Assembly (NCBI GenBank): GCA_027704905.1
Contig: CM051005.1
Coordinates: 29,001,314-29,065,313 of the forward strand
From: Muraenolepis orangiensis
Taxonomy: Eukaryota; Chordata; Actinopteri; Gadiformes; Muraenolepididae
DNA: 64,000 nucleotides
Reading direction: 5' to 3'
Part shown: piece after piece, positions 1-12,450 of the stretch
How positions within the stretch are numbered: the stretch's first letter is position 1
Layout of the letters: every line of letters starts with the position of its first letter
Notes under the pieces: model-generated
Told to the model about the DNA's origin: nothing
What the model saw: only the letters and a program-made list of their open reading frames with translations
The model's database searches: none
Made by a program: the position numbers and the translations under genes

Positions 1-459
1 TAACGTCTCTGCTTTCCCAGCAGCTCGCGCCAACTTCCACAACAGATTACATGATGGATGTTAAAGTGTTGCTCCTGGCTTTCAGGCTAAAAACAGCTGC
101 TCGTCTTTAGTGCTATGGACGCGATTACGTTGAAGCCCCTAACTGTGATAAAGGACTATACTAATAAAATGGACTTAAAATGGTCTTCTTCAAAACTGTC
201 ATCTTGTATTATGTTTCTCGGTTGATAAAGCATAATGAAGCGGACATTGTATGAAAAATAGAAATGTTTTATTAAAAAAAACAAACATTAAATACACAAT
301 ATACAGTAATCACAAAATGTAAAAGTGTAGAGTGCAGTGTAATAAGTCCATGTTAATAAAGCTCCGAGGGGCTGAGGGGCTCCTGTGAGCTGCAGCCCAG
401 TGGGGCGGTAGCTCCGCATCGCATCGTCCAGGGAAGACGACTCCATAAACAACTAAAAC
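1..459. other. Unassigned sequence
   Basis: No convincing exon, RNA gene or named repeat is visible. The stretch is mixed in composition, with an A-rich run near 273-280. Short open frames here lack any recognisable domain. Confidence 0.4.
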
Positions 460-995
460 TGTCACGGGTGTGTGTGGTGAGGTTGGACCCAGAACGCAGG
501 CGGAGACCAGGAAAGGAAGAACAGGGGTTTATTAATGGCACAAAACACAATAGAAGGTGATTCCCCAGGACCGACGAGGGAGCTGGGACCGGGAGATCGA
601 GGTGCGTCGTACCGACAGGTAGTAGGCGAACGGATCGTTGGGGACAGGCGATGGTCAGGTTACCGGGAGGTCGAGGTGCGTCGTACCGACAGGTAGATGA
701 CGGGCGGAACTCCGGGACCGACGAGGGGGGCTGGAACAGCAGACGGGCGGACTATCTCTCCGATAGTCCGTAGCAGGGTGATCAGGACCAGGGATGAATG
801 TCACCTGGGGACTGGTAGCGTACCGGTTTACACGTAGTACGAACGAGCGACGTCTCTCACTGACGCCGCTGTATAAATAGCCCCCAGGTGAGATCAATGG
901 TAATTAGCCACGGTAATGGTTGGCAGGTGCGTGTGTGTGCGCCTCTAGCGCACGCGGCCTGGCAACGCCCCCTGTCAACCACCGTAACCGTGACA
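460..995. mobile_element. Non-autonomous DNA transposon, copy A
   Basis: The segment begins tgtcacggg and ends ccgtgaca, giving short inverted termini, and is flanked by aaaac on both sides, a likely 5-bp target duplication. It encodes no transposase. The interior, with repeated stretches around cgacctcccggta-like motifs and gtgcgtcgtaccgacaggta, recurs in reverse orientation at 3,669-4,165. Superfamily is not assignable from the ends alone. Confidence 0.6.
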
Positions 996-1256
996 AAAAC
1001 AAGAGAAATGTGCATTAAAACATGACTCCATTACACTTTACTGTTTTTAGAAAGTAGCATCCTGACGTTATCAAGGTTAATATCGGCTAACAGAAGCCTA
1101 GCAATCATAGCTCCTCATTTCTGATGATAGGAACATAACATTGATGTGATAATGAGCAGCTCGCTAAACAGATTATAAATACAAAGCTTGTTGGCAACAC
1201 AGGAAAGATTTATAAAGTAAAACTTACCAGGACCAGAGTGACAGCAGCGGATCATC

Positions 1257-1728
1257 AGTTTGTTATCGATTAGCTCCTCGTATCGTCCAGTTTGTTATGG
1301 ATTAGCTCCTCGTATCGTCCAGTTTGTTATGGATTAGCCCCTCGTATCGTCCAGTTTGTTATGGATTAGCTCCTCGTATCGTCCAGTTTGTTATCGATTA
1401 GCTCCTCGTATCGTCCAGTTTGTTATGGATTAGCTCCTCGTATCGTCCAGTTTGTTATCGATTAGCCCCTCGTATCGTCCAGTTTGTTATCGATTAGCTC
1501 CTCATATCGTCCAGTTTGTTATCGATTATTTCCTCGTATCGTCCAGTTTGTTATCGATTAGCCCCTCGTATCGTCCAGTTTGTTATCGATTAGCTCCTCA
1601 TATCGTCCAGTTTGTTATAGATTATTTCCTCGTATCGTCCAGTTTGTTATCGATTAGCCCCTCGTATCGTCCAGTTTGTTATCGATTAGCCCCTCGTATC
1701 GTCCAGTTTGTTATCGATTAGCTCCTCG
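1257..1728. repeat. 32-bp minisatellite, about 14.75 copies
   Basis: Tandem units of 32 bp run without interruption. Each contains agtttgttatcgatta followed by gctcctcgtatcgtcc. Variants are single-base changes (atcgat versus atggat, gctcc versus gcccc). A long open frame crosses the array only because 32-bp units cycle frames without stops; it is not a gene. Confidence 0.95.
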
Positions 1729-2960
1729 GTCCTGTCCCCCGCTGAAGACATCTCACGCTGTAGTTTTTCTAATAGCGGTTTGTTCTAGAAGCTCCTCTAG
1801 TTTACTGTGACCTTCTGACGAGGACAACAACGCAAACAAACGCAGTTTGTCTCGTCCACGGACCACTGTCACCTTCACGTCCACGGAGAATTTTACTGAT
1901 TTAAAAAATGGCGGAAAAAAACTTTGAGTTTGTTTGGTTTTTGTCCGATAAGCTTGGTGGAAACGAGGCATTAGATGGGTAGAACGTGGCGCTCCTTGCT
2001 TGGTCATGAATTGAAACCTCCTCCCTGAGCTCAGATTGGTCGAATCGTTAACATCACAAAATGAAATACATCCTCATGCTGTCCATCCAATCCAGCACTG
2101 GAATAATGCTGCACTCAAGGGCCCCAGTGGCTCCGATCGGCTCATGGCTCTAAACTCCATGAGCGTTAGTGCCGCCATGTGGTGGAGATGTGTCTCAGCT
2201 GACAGGCGGGCTGCAGGGGACTGTCCTGTGGAATGATCGGCTGTATTTGTAGCATTGTCCTGCGGCTGACAAGTGTTCGGTCGGTTTTAGGGGATGATAA
2301 TAATAATAATAATAATAATAATATTAAATTTGATTTCATATAGCGCTTTTCTGGACTATAATTAAAGTATAATTAAAACAATGTAAAGTCATAGCATGGG
2401 GGGGGGTTAGCAGGGGTTTGATCTCCAGAAACTGCAAAAGGGACAAGCAGGGATAAGCATTTCAGCTTAGTTAAGAGAGGCTTAGTTTTTTCTATACAAC
2501 TAAGCAACCAGGCTCTAAAACATCCACATGTTGTTGTTTCATTGGTTCATACATTCCCCTCTAGTGTACATTTGGAGTAATGACATCTTGCTGCATAGAT
2601 TGCACAGACAAATACGTTCCAAACTGTTTAATACTGCATTCCTGAATGATTTGGACAAACCAGATAGAAGCATGTTGATGCCTTAAATTGTAGCGGCCAG
2701 GCGCTGCATCTGCGTCTTCAGAGGAGGAGGAGTGGGTCCAACCAGCTTGGGCATCAAGGCTTCCTGGTGCAGCAGAGGGAGACGGGGGGACTGGCACACC
2801 CCAAGCCCACCCTGAGGAAGACTAGCGGGGGAGGGTCGGGCAGCCACCTGGGTTGTATGGAAGCAGCTGTGTTTCACGGAGGTTAGGCAGAGAGAAGTGG
2901 ATCCAGGGAGTTCCCAGACAGGACGTTTTAGCTTGTCTTCCCACCGGCTACGGGAAAAGT
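1729..2960. other. Unassigned sequence with a (TAA)n tract and a LINE/SINE-like tail
   Basis: A (TAA)n microsatellite lies at about 2,290-2,325. It is followed by the fish retroelement-tail motif catatagcgcttttctgg near 2,338-2,356. A G run is at about 2,398-2,407. No exon could be supported. Confidence 0.4.
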
Positions 2961-2970
2961 TAAGTGTGGT

Positions 2971-3668
2971 GTGAAGGGGCGTGGCTTAGCGCTGCGCTGG
3001 TACCGGGGGAACGGGAGCAGTCTGGCACTGAATGTCAGCGAGACCAAGGAGCTCATCGTGGACTTCAGGAGCCACCGGGGCCCCCACTCCACCATCAGCC
3101 TGGACGGGACACCGGTTGAAGTCGTCAGCTGCTTCCGTTTCCTTGGGCTACAGATCTCTGATGACCTGGCGTGGACCCGCAACACGGAGGTCATGCTGAA
3201 GAAGGCACACCAGCCTCTATGCTCTGCGGTGCCTCAGAAAAAGCGGAATAGGCCAGAGGTGGCTGGTGAACTTCTACCGTGGCACCGTAGAGAGTGTCCT
3301 GACGGGTGGCCTCACTGTGTGGTACGACAACACCACTGAACGGGACAAGAAAGACATCCAGAGGGTTGAGAGGACGGCAGAGAAGATCATCGGGTGTGCA
3401 CTTCCATGCATCGAGGAGATTTTGAGGACCAGATGTAGGAAGAAAGCCATGTCCATCATAAAGAACTGCAACCACCCTGGGCTCCATCTCTTCTCCCCCT
3501 ACCGTCTGGTCGCTGGTTCCTCAGCATCCGTACAGCAAGGACTACCAGGTTTAAGGACAGTTTTTATCCACAGGCAGTGACCTACTGAACTGCTAGGAGT
3601 GCTGCCACTTTCACTTTCATAACATCGTCATTAACATTACACATACATACTTTGCTGGACTATCTGGA
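2971..3668 (+). mobile_element. LINE fragment, C-terminal reverse transcriptase region and 3' UTR
   Basis: Frames 2,971-3,339 and 3,266-3,580 together encode the end of a jockey/CR1/L2-type ORF2. The first shows the TKELIVDFR and FRFLGLQISDDLAW motifs, and the second shows ESVLTGGLTVWYDN. The two parts are in different frames, so the copy is frameshifted and also 5' truncated. The tail from about 3,590, with a ctgccactttcactttcataac motif, recurs near 19,571. It is a dead copy. Confidence 0.85.
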
Positions 3669-4165
3669 TGTCACGGTTACGGTGGTTGGCAGGGGGCGTG
3701 GCCAAGCCACGTGCGCTGGCAGCGCACACACACCTGTCAACAATGGTTACGGTGGTTGGCAGGGGGCGTGGCCAAGCCCTGTGCGCACACACACACCTGT
3801 CAGCAATTGCCGTGTCTGATTGCTAATCACCTCACCTGGGGTCTATAGACCCTGGCTCCCCGTTACCCCGGGGTTTGGTCGTACGTCGTACTTTGTTCAT
3901 GTTACGTCGTACATTCTGGACGGAATCGCCGCTGATGTCCCGGAGATCCAGATCCTTTGCCTATCCCACGTCACCCGCCTGTCTCGAGTTACTCCGGTCG
4001 ATACGAGCTCTCCGTCATTAGAATTACCTGTCTGGTACCTGTCGCTACTCGACCTCCCGGGACGGAGACTCCTCTCCCGTCCCGGACTACTCGCCAGTCT
4101 ACTACCTGCCGGTACTCCGCGGATCGACCTCCCGGTACCCAGACCCCTGGACTGTCCCTGTTGTT
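3669..4165. mobile_element. Non-autonomous DNA transposon, copy B (inverted relative to copy A)
   Basis: Starts tgtcacggttacggtggttg, matching the reverse complement of the end of copy A. The interior repeats copy A in reverse, for example acctgccggtac and cgacctcccgg. The first about 65 bp are internally duplicated (3,672 and 3,748). The far end is truncated before the second terminus is reached, so this copy is incomplete. Confidence 0.6.
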
Positions 4166-4355
4166 AGTACCCTTTTCAAGACCTCCATTCAGTGTAAAGA
4201 TGGACATTATAAAAAAGTTTTAATGATCCCATCACCACTGCATCTGTGGAAAGGACATTTTAATATTATAAAAACATATGGAGGAACAGAACAGGACAAT
4301 CCCGACTCACTGCATTAGCTTCCATATTGAAAGGCAACTTCTTTAGGATCTGAAA

Positions 4356-5355
4356 NNNNNNNNNNNNNNNNNNNNNNNNNNNNNNNNNNNNNNNNNNNNN
4401 NNNNNNNNNNNNNNNNNNNNNNNNNNNNNNNNNNNNNNNNNNNNNNNNNNNNNNNNNNNNNNNNNNNNNNNNNNNNNNNNNNNNNNNNNNNNNNNNNNNN
4501 NNNNNNNNNNNNNNNNNNNNNNNNNNNNNNNNNNNNNNNNNNNNNNNNNNNNNNNNNNNNNNNNNNNNNNNNNNNNNNNNNNNNNNNNNNNNNNNNNNNN
4601 NNNNNNNNNNNNNNNNNNNNNNNNNNNNNNNNNNNNNNNNNNNNNNNNNNNNNNNNNNNNNNNNNNNNNNNNNNNNNNNNNNNNNNNNNNNNNNNNNNNN
4701 NNNNNNNNNNNNNNNNNNNNNNNNNNNNNNNNNNNNNNNNNNNNNNNNNNNNNNNNNNNNNNNNNNNNNNNNNNNNNNNNNNNNNNNNNNNNNNNNNNNN
4801 NNNNNNNNNNNNNNNNNNNNNNNNNNNNNNNNNNNNNNNNNNNNNNNNNNNNNNNNNNNNNNNNNNNNNNNNNNNNNNNNNNNNNNNNNNNNNNNNNNNN
4901 NNNNNNNNNNNNNNNNNNNNNNNNNNNNNNNNNNNNNNNNNNNNNNNNNNNNNNNNNNNNNNNNNNNNNNNNNNNNNNNNNNNNNNNNNNNNNNNNNNNN
5001 NNNNNNNNNNNNNNNNNNNNNNNNNNNNNNNNNNNNNNNNNNNNNNNNNNNNNNNNNNNNNNNNNNNNNNNNNNNNNNNNNNNNNNNNNNNNNNNNNNNN
5101 NNNNNNNNNNNNNNNNNNNNNNNNNNNNNNNNNNNNNNNNNNNNNNNNNNNNNNNNNNNNNNNNNNNNNNNNNNNNNNNNNNNNNNNNNNNNNNNNNNNN
5201 NNNNNNNNNNNNNNNNNNNNNNNNNNNNNNNNNNNNNNNNNNNNNNNNNNNNNNNNNNNNNNNNNNNNNNNNNNNNNNNNNNNNNNNNNNNNNNNNNNNN
5301 NNNNNNNNNNNNNNNNNNNNNNNNNNNNNNNNNNNNNNNNNNNNNNNNNNNNNNN
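4356..5355. other. Assembly gap of exactly 1000 N
   Basis: A run of 1000 undetermined bases, a conventional placeholder length, so the true size is unknown. Left-flanking sequence (about 4,316-4,355) matches the lead-in to the hairpin minisatellite at 30,449, which suggests that array lies inside the gap. Open frames spanning the Ns are artefacts. Confidence 0.98.
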
Positions 5356-5461
5356 CAGGCCTCCTCCTGTCTGACTGGTGGAGCTTCATCAGACTTGCAG
5401 CAGACACACAGCTGGAGCAGAGCCGTCCACCACGGGCAAAGCACGGCTTGGGTACTACTTA

Positions 5462-5547
5462 CTGTGTGTGTGTGTGTGTGTGGGGGGGGGGGGTGAACTG
5501 CATGTGTGTGTGTGTGTGTACTGCATGTGTGTGTGTGTGTGTGTATA

Positions 5548-5578
<31 letters not shown>

Positions 5579-5680
5579 ACAGCATGTTTGTGTGTGTACA
5601 GGCCCCCAACTAGCGATTGATTGGTGGATACTGGATACCCCACTGCTGTTGTGTGTGTGTGTGTGTGTGTGTGTGGGGGA
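5462..5680. repeat. Compound (TG)n microsatellites
   Basis: Several TG runs separated by a ten-base G run, TGCATG and TATG interruptions, ending with a TG run at about 5,650-5,675. Cys/Val and His/Thr open frames here are repeat artefacts. Confidence 0.9.
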
Positions 5681-6929
5681 TTCACATGGTGTATGTTGTT
5701 GGCAGCAGCTGATCCTGTCCTGTACACTGAGGGTCATCACCCTCCTCCGGATGAGCCCTCAGGCCTGACACAGTATGCCCTTATAAGGGCTTAAGCAGAG
5801 CCACAGAGAGAATAGAGGTGCGACACTCTTTGATGTCCCCGCCACGTGATCACGTGGTTCACGTACCCCTAAATAGTTCCTAGCAAACCTCGCACTGTGA
5901 AGTTCTTCTATGGGACAGACAGCAGCGAATGCGATATTGAACGGTAAGTATTAATATAAACAAAAACGAGTACATTTCTAACTGGTATTGCATTTCCTGC
6001 ATATATGGAGTGTCAATTGTATATTTACAGTGTATATTTTATTTATACAAGTTTAAATTGTGGAGGGAAAGCTTAGCTCATGTTAGGCTACATAATGTTA
6101 GTGCCCATTCCATGATTCAAGTTAAATGAGCCATCGCTCATAAATCATAATCGTAAATCATAAATCAACTATGCAAATTCTTAAATTCAAAGGGTTTTAG
6201 TCTTACTTGGCATGCATATTGAGTTCCTAAAAATGTGTCATTTGGTCTTTTTAGTGTCATGTCCAGATCTTTCATGAGACACAGGTGGCCTAGGTACACT
6301 GCACATCCTTGATATTATAATAAGACTAAGCCATAAACATGTATAACATTTCAATTACATGTTAAAGAATAGATTTAACTGATTTAATTTAAAAAGTAAA
6401 TATGGTTAAAATAGTGTAAAATAGGGTACCGGCGGTTTCAAAACAACTCTTGGGAGACTGCAATATAAAAAGGATGGACATAAATCTAGTTTTGAATAAA
6501 TAAAATATTTTGAATAAAGTTGAATTACAATGCTGTTGAAATGAGGACCACAATCTAGACAATCACCATCACCCAAACAAAGAGTGGACATGAACCATGA
6601 CATTGCACTGTCTTAGGCAGGAATGCCCGACCTCTCAAGAACACTGATAATACAAATAAATAGTTACACACACAAGCTGCCTGTGGTATTGGTATTCATA
6701 AAGACAAAGTATATCAAAAGTAACAATACAAGACTTTCTACACTATGTGGTGTATGTTAGTGAGGATTTGGCCTGGTTTGGTCATGAACTCGGGTCCCTC
6801 GGGTAACCTAAGTCAGGGAGACATTAGTGCTTAGGGAGAGGTTGTCACCCGCGCTCTGTGGTCTTCAATGATGCCTGAAGTCTGACCGTAATGGCTACAT
6901 CTAACATGTTATAGATCACTGGCTACACT
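5681..6929. other. Mostly unassigned; possible non-coding first exon near 5,830-5,942
   Basis: The palindromic block cacgtgatcacgtgg at about 5,844 contains two E-box-like CACGTG sites. It is followed about 100 bp later by a good splice donor (acg followed by gtaagt, about 5,942). This could be the promoter and first exon of the THAP-like reading frame at 6,930, but no continuity can be shown. The rest (6,000-6,929) is AT-rich without recognisable features. Confidence 0.25.
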
Positions 6930-6981
6930 ATGGTTGGCTGTGCGGCATACGGATGCACCAATCGGTCCCAGAAAGGATTTG
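6930..6981 (+). pseudogene. Possible THAP-domain N-terminal exon
   Basis: The frame opens MVGCAAYGCTNRSQKGF. The spacing Cys-x4-Cys followed by Asn-Arg is the usual start of the C2CH THAP zinc finger, a DNA-binding domain found in THAP proteins and P-element-derived transposases. A possible donor (gtatgt) follows directly at about 6,982. Read-through beyond that point loses the expected His/Phe-Pro residues. No second exon with the remaining Cys and His ligands was found downstream. It may be a relic or an exon whose partner lies elsewhere. Confidence 0.4.
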
Positions 6982-7805
<824 letters not shown>

Positions 7806-7900
7806 CATGTTGGTGTACATTGACAACTGACATAAGCCTAATGGAAAGGTTAAATGGTAAATGGAATGGCATTTCAATGCGCTTTTATATGCGCTTTTCT

Positions 7901-9216
7901 AGCCAGCCATCAGCTCACGTGGAAGTTGAATAAAGACACAAAAACGTACTATATCATAAGATATTCTCCCAAAGGGAATCAAACAATTACTTTAAAGGAA
8001 GGGCAGAGTTTGACAGAAAATGATTCTTTACGATTCAAAAACGTAGGATTGAATGAAAGTGGACATTACCAAGCAATAGTTAGTTCTGATAAAGACTACA
8101 TTAACACAGAATACCAGGTGACAGTACAAGGTATGTTCACCCAAACACAGTACAGACATTTGACTTATACAAGCGGTTTGTTTGTGTGTGTTTTGAACAT
8201 GAAAATGTCCTTGTTCCAGATCAGGCATCACCAGTGGTCCTGGGTGTGAAGTCTGTGTCTCTCAGCCCTGAATCCTGTAATGTGAGTGTGACCTGTAGCT
8301 CTCAGGCCTTCTCTAAGAACTCCACCTTCACGTGCACCAATCAAACCTGCTCTGAGGATGGAGCGGACCCAACAGAGGTGGAGGCCAGCTCCACCTCTAC
8401 CTGTCCAATGGTTCAATGGTAATCTGTAACCACAGCAACGAAGCCAGCTGGTCAAAGGAGATGATGGAGATCAAACATTTGTGTTCAGAAGAAGCTGGTA
8501 AGATCAGGGAACATATTGATAATATGATGACAAAAGCAAATATAAACAGCACCTGATGTACATGAGGTTCAGTGCATCGCTGGACATCATGAATACAGAT
8601 GTTAAGGATTCTCAAACACAGATGACTTCATTGTTTGTATTAAAGCTGCTTTATGTTTGAGAGATGAGAGAGAGAAGTAAAGAGAGAGAGAGCAGAAAAC
8701 ACTAATTAGTCCTCTCCCTCTCTGCTCCCTCCCTCTCTGCTCCACCATTGAGAAGTGTTGCAATTCATTCACCTGTGATAAACAGGGAAGACAGATTCCC
8801 TGAACCAATCAGAGAAGAGATGTCCTAGAAATGCCAGAAAAGCCGGGATCTTCCTAAAATCGAAATGGTCTCATACGGTCAACTCAAATCAGGCCATTTT
8901 AAATAATAGCTATTGAAGCTTACAGCATGTCTGATATATGTTAACAATGTTAAAGCATCTTCTTGGTTACTGAAGATAGACATCCCACATTTCAGCATTG
9001 AAGTGTACGGTAAAGTTGTTCTATGTTTCTGTTTGTTGACAGGTATGCAAAACAACAAGGAACATTAGATGATCCCTGTCCTCTGTGTGTTGGTCTTCTT
9101 CATTGCACTGGTCTTCCTAGTCTTCCTGGTTTGTTATTCCAAGAGGAAAAACCGTAAGTCAAACCATTGTTACCAGTTTGAATCAAATATGTTGATAAAA
9201 TTATAATATAATAATA

Positions 9217-9251
<35 letters not shown>

Positions 9252-9970
9252 CAATAATGAGGTGTCTCGTTACTGTTTTGGTACATCAACTAAATAATGA
9301 TCTACATATTTTAATTTGTATTTGGACTTTCCATTCCACTAAACAACATGCTTCTGCTTCCAGCAGCACATGTACAAACGTAAACAAAACAGTAGTGCCT
9401 GTTTCATAACATAAAAAATATAAATCATTGTAATATAATATAAAACAACTTAAACTAGGAAAGCATAGGCCAGCCGCATATTGCCGACTGCCGTCCCACA
9501 GCATGTAGAGGTAGGTTAACCAACGTCTGTCCTGGTGACATCAGAGTGGGACAGGGTTTATGTTCCCAGTCTGCTGTGAGGGAGTAGAGCTCAGGAGGTA
9601 GGGCGGTCGCCTCCCTGCCTCCTCCTAGCAAAAACTGTGGGTGTCCTTGAGAAAGACCCCCTAACCCTAACTGCTCCTGACGTGCTGGCTGTCTCCTTGA
9701 TGGCTGACTCCGCCCTCGGTGTGTATGATGTGTGTATGAATGGGTGAATGTGAGGCATGACCTGTAAAGCGCTTTGGATAAAAGCACTATATAAAAAGCA
9801 TCCAGTTTGCTGCAGGTATCGCTTCAACCTTAAAATTAATTTCAACAAGCCATAATAGTCATACTATTTTATATTGTATGCATGCATGAATGTCATTTAG
9901 TTTGGTCCTTTTTTCATTGGACCACCATATAGAAAACGCTGAAGTCTTTTCTGCCCGTGATGGTGACCAG
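7901..9970 (+). pseudogene. CD48/SLAM-family-like immune receptor, decayed
   Basis: Four exon-like blocks with correct splice signals: V-type Ig at about 7,901-8,130, second Ig at 8,220-8,497, membrane exon at 9,043-9,153, short cytoplasmic exon at 9,933-9,970. The V segment shows LRFKNVGLNESGHYQAIV; absence of the usual Cys in YQA fits SLAM/CD2-type V domains. The second Ig has CNVSVTCSS and, in another frame, GSMVICNHSNEASW. The membrane exon encodes a run of Leu/Val/Phe residues followed by SKRKN. Lesions: the second Ig exon is 278 nt where phase needs a multiple of three and switches frame within about 8,345-8,375; the membrane exon has an in-frame TAG before the hydrophobic run. No signal peptide exon or tyrosine switch motif was found, and a repeat tail ending near 7,900 replaces the start of the V exon. 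It converges on the ccdc39 copy. Confidence 0.7.
9555..9810 (+). mobile_element. SINE-like repeat
   Basis: It contains the widespread fish retroelement phrases gggtgtccttgagaaagac, ctaaccctaactgctcctg and, at the 3' end, gtaaagcgctttggataaaa with ctatataaa. It lies in an intron of the SLAM-like relic. The 3' end resembles the tails at 2,338, 12,990 and 29,037, implying retrotransposition by a common LINE machinery (inference). Confidence 0.65.
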
Positions 9971-11127
9971 GTAAGACGATTTCCTACACATTAACCGTCT
10001 ATGAATGGTTACCTATGAACATTTTTAAATGTATCATTTGAAATGTCAAACGCATATGTTAGACAACTATATCAATAAAATGGTAATTGGTACATATAAG
10101 ATAACTCAACGATAGAACAATGTATATATTTATTTTCAAACAATCCCTCCATGGACAGTGTGTTTTTGGGTCAACTCCCCCAATGCCCCTCTCTCTCCCA
10201 GACACTAGGGGTTCTTGCCTCGGCCGCTGCGTCTGCTGCTTCTGCTGCCGTTGGTGCTGCCGGGGCGCGGGGACACGGCCAGACCAGAGGAGGTGACGGA
10301 CAGACCCAGGCCCGGCTCCACGGTCCTGGTGGCGGGGGAGCAGAGCGCCGGAGCCCTGGAACTGCTACTGGATGCGGAGGAGGCAGAGGACCTGGCGCAT
10401 AGCAATAGGGGAAGAGGGAGGGAGGGGTGAAACAACAGGGGGAGAACGTTGTCAGAAAAATTGCAGTGGTGAAGAAAATGTCTAATTGATTTTAAATCGC
10501 TAATTGTTTAAACTGAGAGACAACATAAAGCCAAAAATGTACCTCTTTTTTTTGCTATTAATGGTTACCAAGGTGTGTATTTAGCAATAGATGAGGATTT
10601 TCCAGGAAATCTATTGCAATCTCACATAATCTATCTATTTCCTTCTATTGCTTCAAGCCCATTGAATGGGTGGAGTCTATTTTTCCTCTATTTCCTGGAG
10701 TCTATTTGGCTACACTCCGGTGGCCAAGCCTCACATTCAGCGACAGTGTGTGTGGCTTTGAGGAAGTACAAACTACACAAAACAGCATATGGGAGAAGTT
10801 AAACCTGACCAGGTAGTGGTGTTTGCCTAAACCTAACCGAGGTGCGACTGAAAACTGAAACATTTCAGGGATTCCGACCACACCCTACGACACCCTACTT
10901 TTCAGGACTGAGTTGAGAAGCTCACTTTGAGGTGTAAATTCATACACTTTTTGACATTTACATGACAATCGCGGTGTCCCAGGAGAACATTGCGTCACTA
11001 ATAATGCCATTTTGTGGTGACCCACTTGGGACACAGACATTCACTATGAACACTAGGAGAGGAGGTACGTCTCCTTTAAGACGCTTTGAGTAATGTTTAG
11101 AGTGAGTGGGAGTTTTGAATGTAGCGG

Positions 11128-12450
11128 TTCTGATACGTTGGGGAGGAGGAGAGGAGGTGGTGGTGAGGGGGAGGAGGAGGAGAGGAGGTGGTGGTGGGGT
11201 GGGGGGAGGAGGAGGAGAGGTGGTGGTGGTGGGGGGAGGAGGAGGAGGAGAGGAGGTGGTGGTGGGGGGAGGAGGAGAGGAGGTGGTGGTGGGGGGAGGA
11301 GGAGAGGAGGTGGTGGTGGGGGGAGGAGGAGGAGAGGAGGTGGTGGTGGTGGTGGGGGGAGGAGGAGGAGAGGTGGTGGTGGTGGGGGGAGGAGGAGGAG
11401 GAGAGGAGGTGGTGGTGGGGGGAGGAGGAGAGGAGGTGGTGGTGGGGGGAGGAGGAGAGGAGGTGGTGGTGGGGGTGGGGGAGGAGGAGAGGAGGTGGTG
11501 GTGGGGGTGGGGGAGGAGGAGAGGAGGTGGTGGTGGGGGAGGAGAGGTGGTGGTGGGGGTGGTGGAGGAGGAGAGGAGGTGGTGGTGGGGGGGAGGAGGA
11601 GAGGAGGTGGTGGGGGTGGGGGAGGAGGAGGTGGTGGTGGTAGAGGAGGAGAGGAGGTGGTGGTGGGGGGAGGAGAGGAGGTGGGGTGGTGGGGGGGGGG
11701 AGGAGGAGGTGGTGGTGGGGGTGGTGGTGGAGGAGGAGAGGAGGTGGTGGTGGGGGGGAGGAGGAGGGAGGAGGGGGTGGTGGGGGGGGGGAGGAGGGAG
11801 GAGGTGGTGGTGGGGGTGGTGGAGGAGGAGAGGAGGTGGTGGTGGGGGGGGGAGGGAGGGGTGGTGGGGGGGGGGGAGGAGGGAGGTGGTGGGGTGGGGG
11901 AGGGGGAGGTGGTGGTGGTGGGGGTGGTGGAGGAGGAGAGGAGGTGGTGGTGGAGGGGGTGGGGGTGGTGGAGGAGGAGAGGAGGTGGTGGTGGGGGGGA
12001 GGGGGAGGAGAGGAGGGGGTAGTGGAGGAGAGGGGTGGTGGTGGGGGGGAGGAGAGGAGGTGGTGGTGGGGGGGGGAGGAGAGGAGGTGGTGAGGGTGGG
12101 GGAGGAGGAGGTGGTGGTGGTGGGGGTGGTGGAGGAGGAGAGGAGGTGGTGGTGGAGGGGGTGGGGGTGGTGGAGGAGGAGAGGAGGTGGTGGTGGGGGG
12201 GAGGAGGAGGAGAGGAGGTGGTGGGGGTGGGGGAGGAGGAGAGGAGGGGGTGGTGGAGGAGGAGAGGAGGTGGTGGTGGGGGGGGGAGGAGGAGGAGGAG
12301 AGGAGGTGGTGGTGGTGGGGGTGGTGGAGGAGAGGAGGTGGTGGTGGGGGGGAGGAGGAGGAGAGGAGGTGGTGGTGGGGGGGAGGAGGAGGAGAGGAGG
12401 TGGTGGTGGTGGGGGTGGTGGGGGAGGAGGTGGTAGTGGTGGAAGAGGCA
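11128..12450. repeat. GGA/GGT purine-rich minisatellite, about 1.3 kb
   Basis: Long blocks of ggaggaggag alternate with ggtggtggtgg and G runs of four to ten on the plus strand. It is located in the last intron of ccdc39 copy 1, so the G-rich strand is the template strand of that gene. Gly/Arg/Glu and Pro/Ser/Thr open frames are pure repeat translations. The density of G runs predicts G-quadruplex formation. Confidence 0.95.

Noticed and set aside
1452..1721. 89-residue repeat protein
   Set aside because: 32-bp minisatellite read through successive frames; no promoter, splice or domain support.
1257..1728. CRISPR-like array
   Set aside because: Units are head-to-tail without unique spacers, in a vertebrate genome.
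4266..5620. Long open frames spanning the gap
   Set aside because: They consist of undetermined residues plus CA-repeat translation.
10151..10430. Plus-strand frames with a Leu-rich, signal-peptide-like start at 10,215
   Set aside because: The opposite strand carries the last ccdc39 exon in the correct phase with a Ser-rich tail; the plus frame is its shadow.
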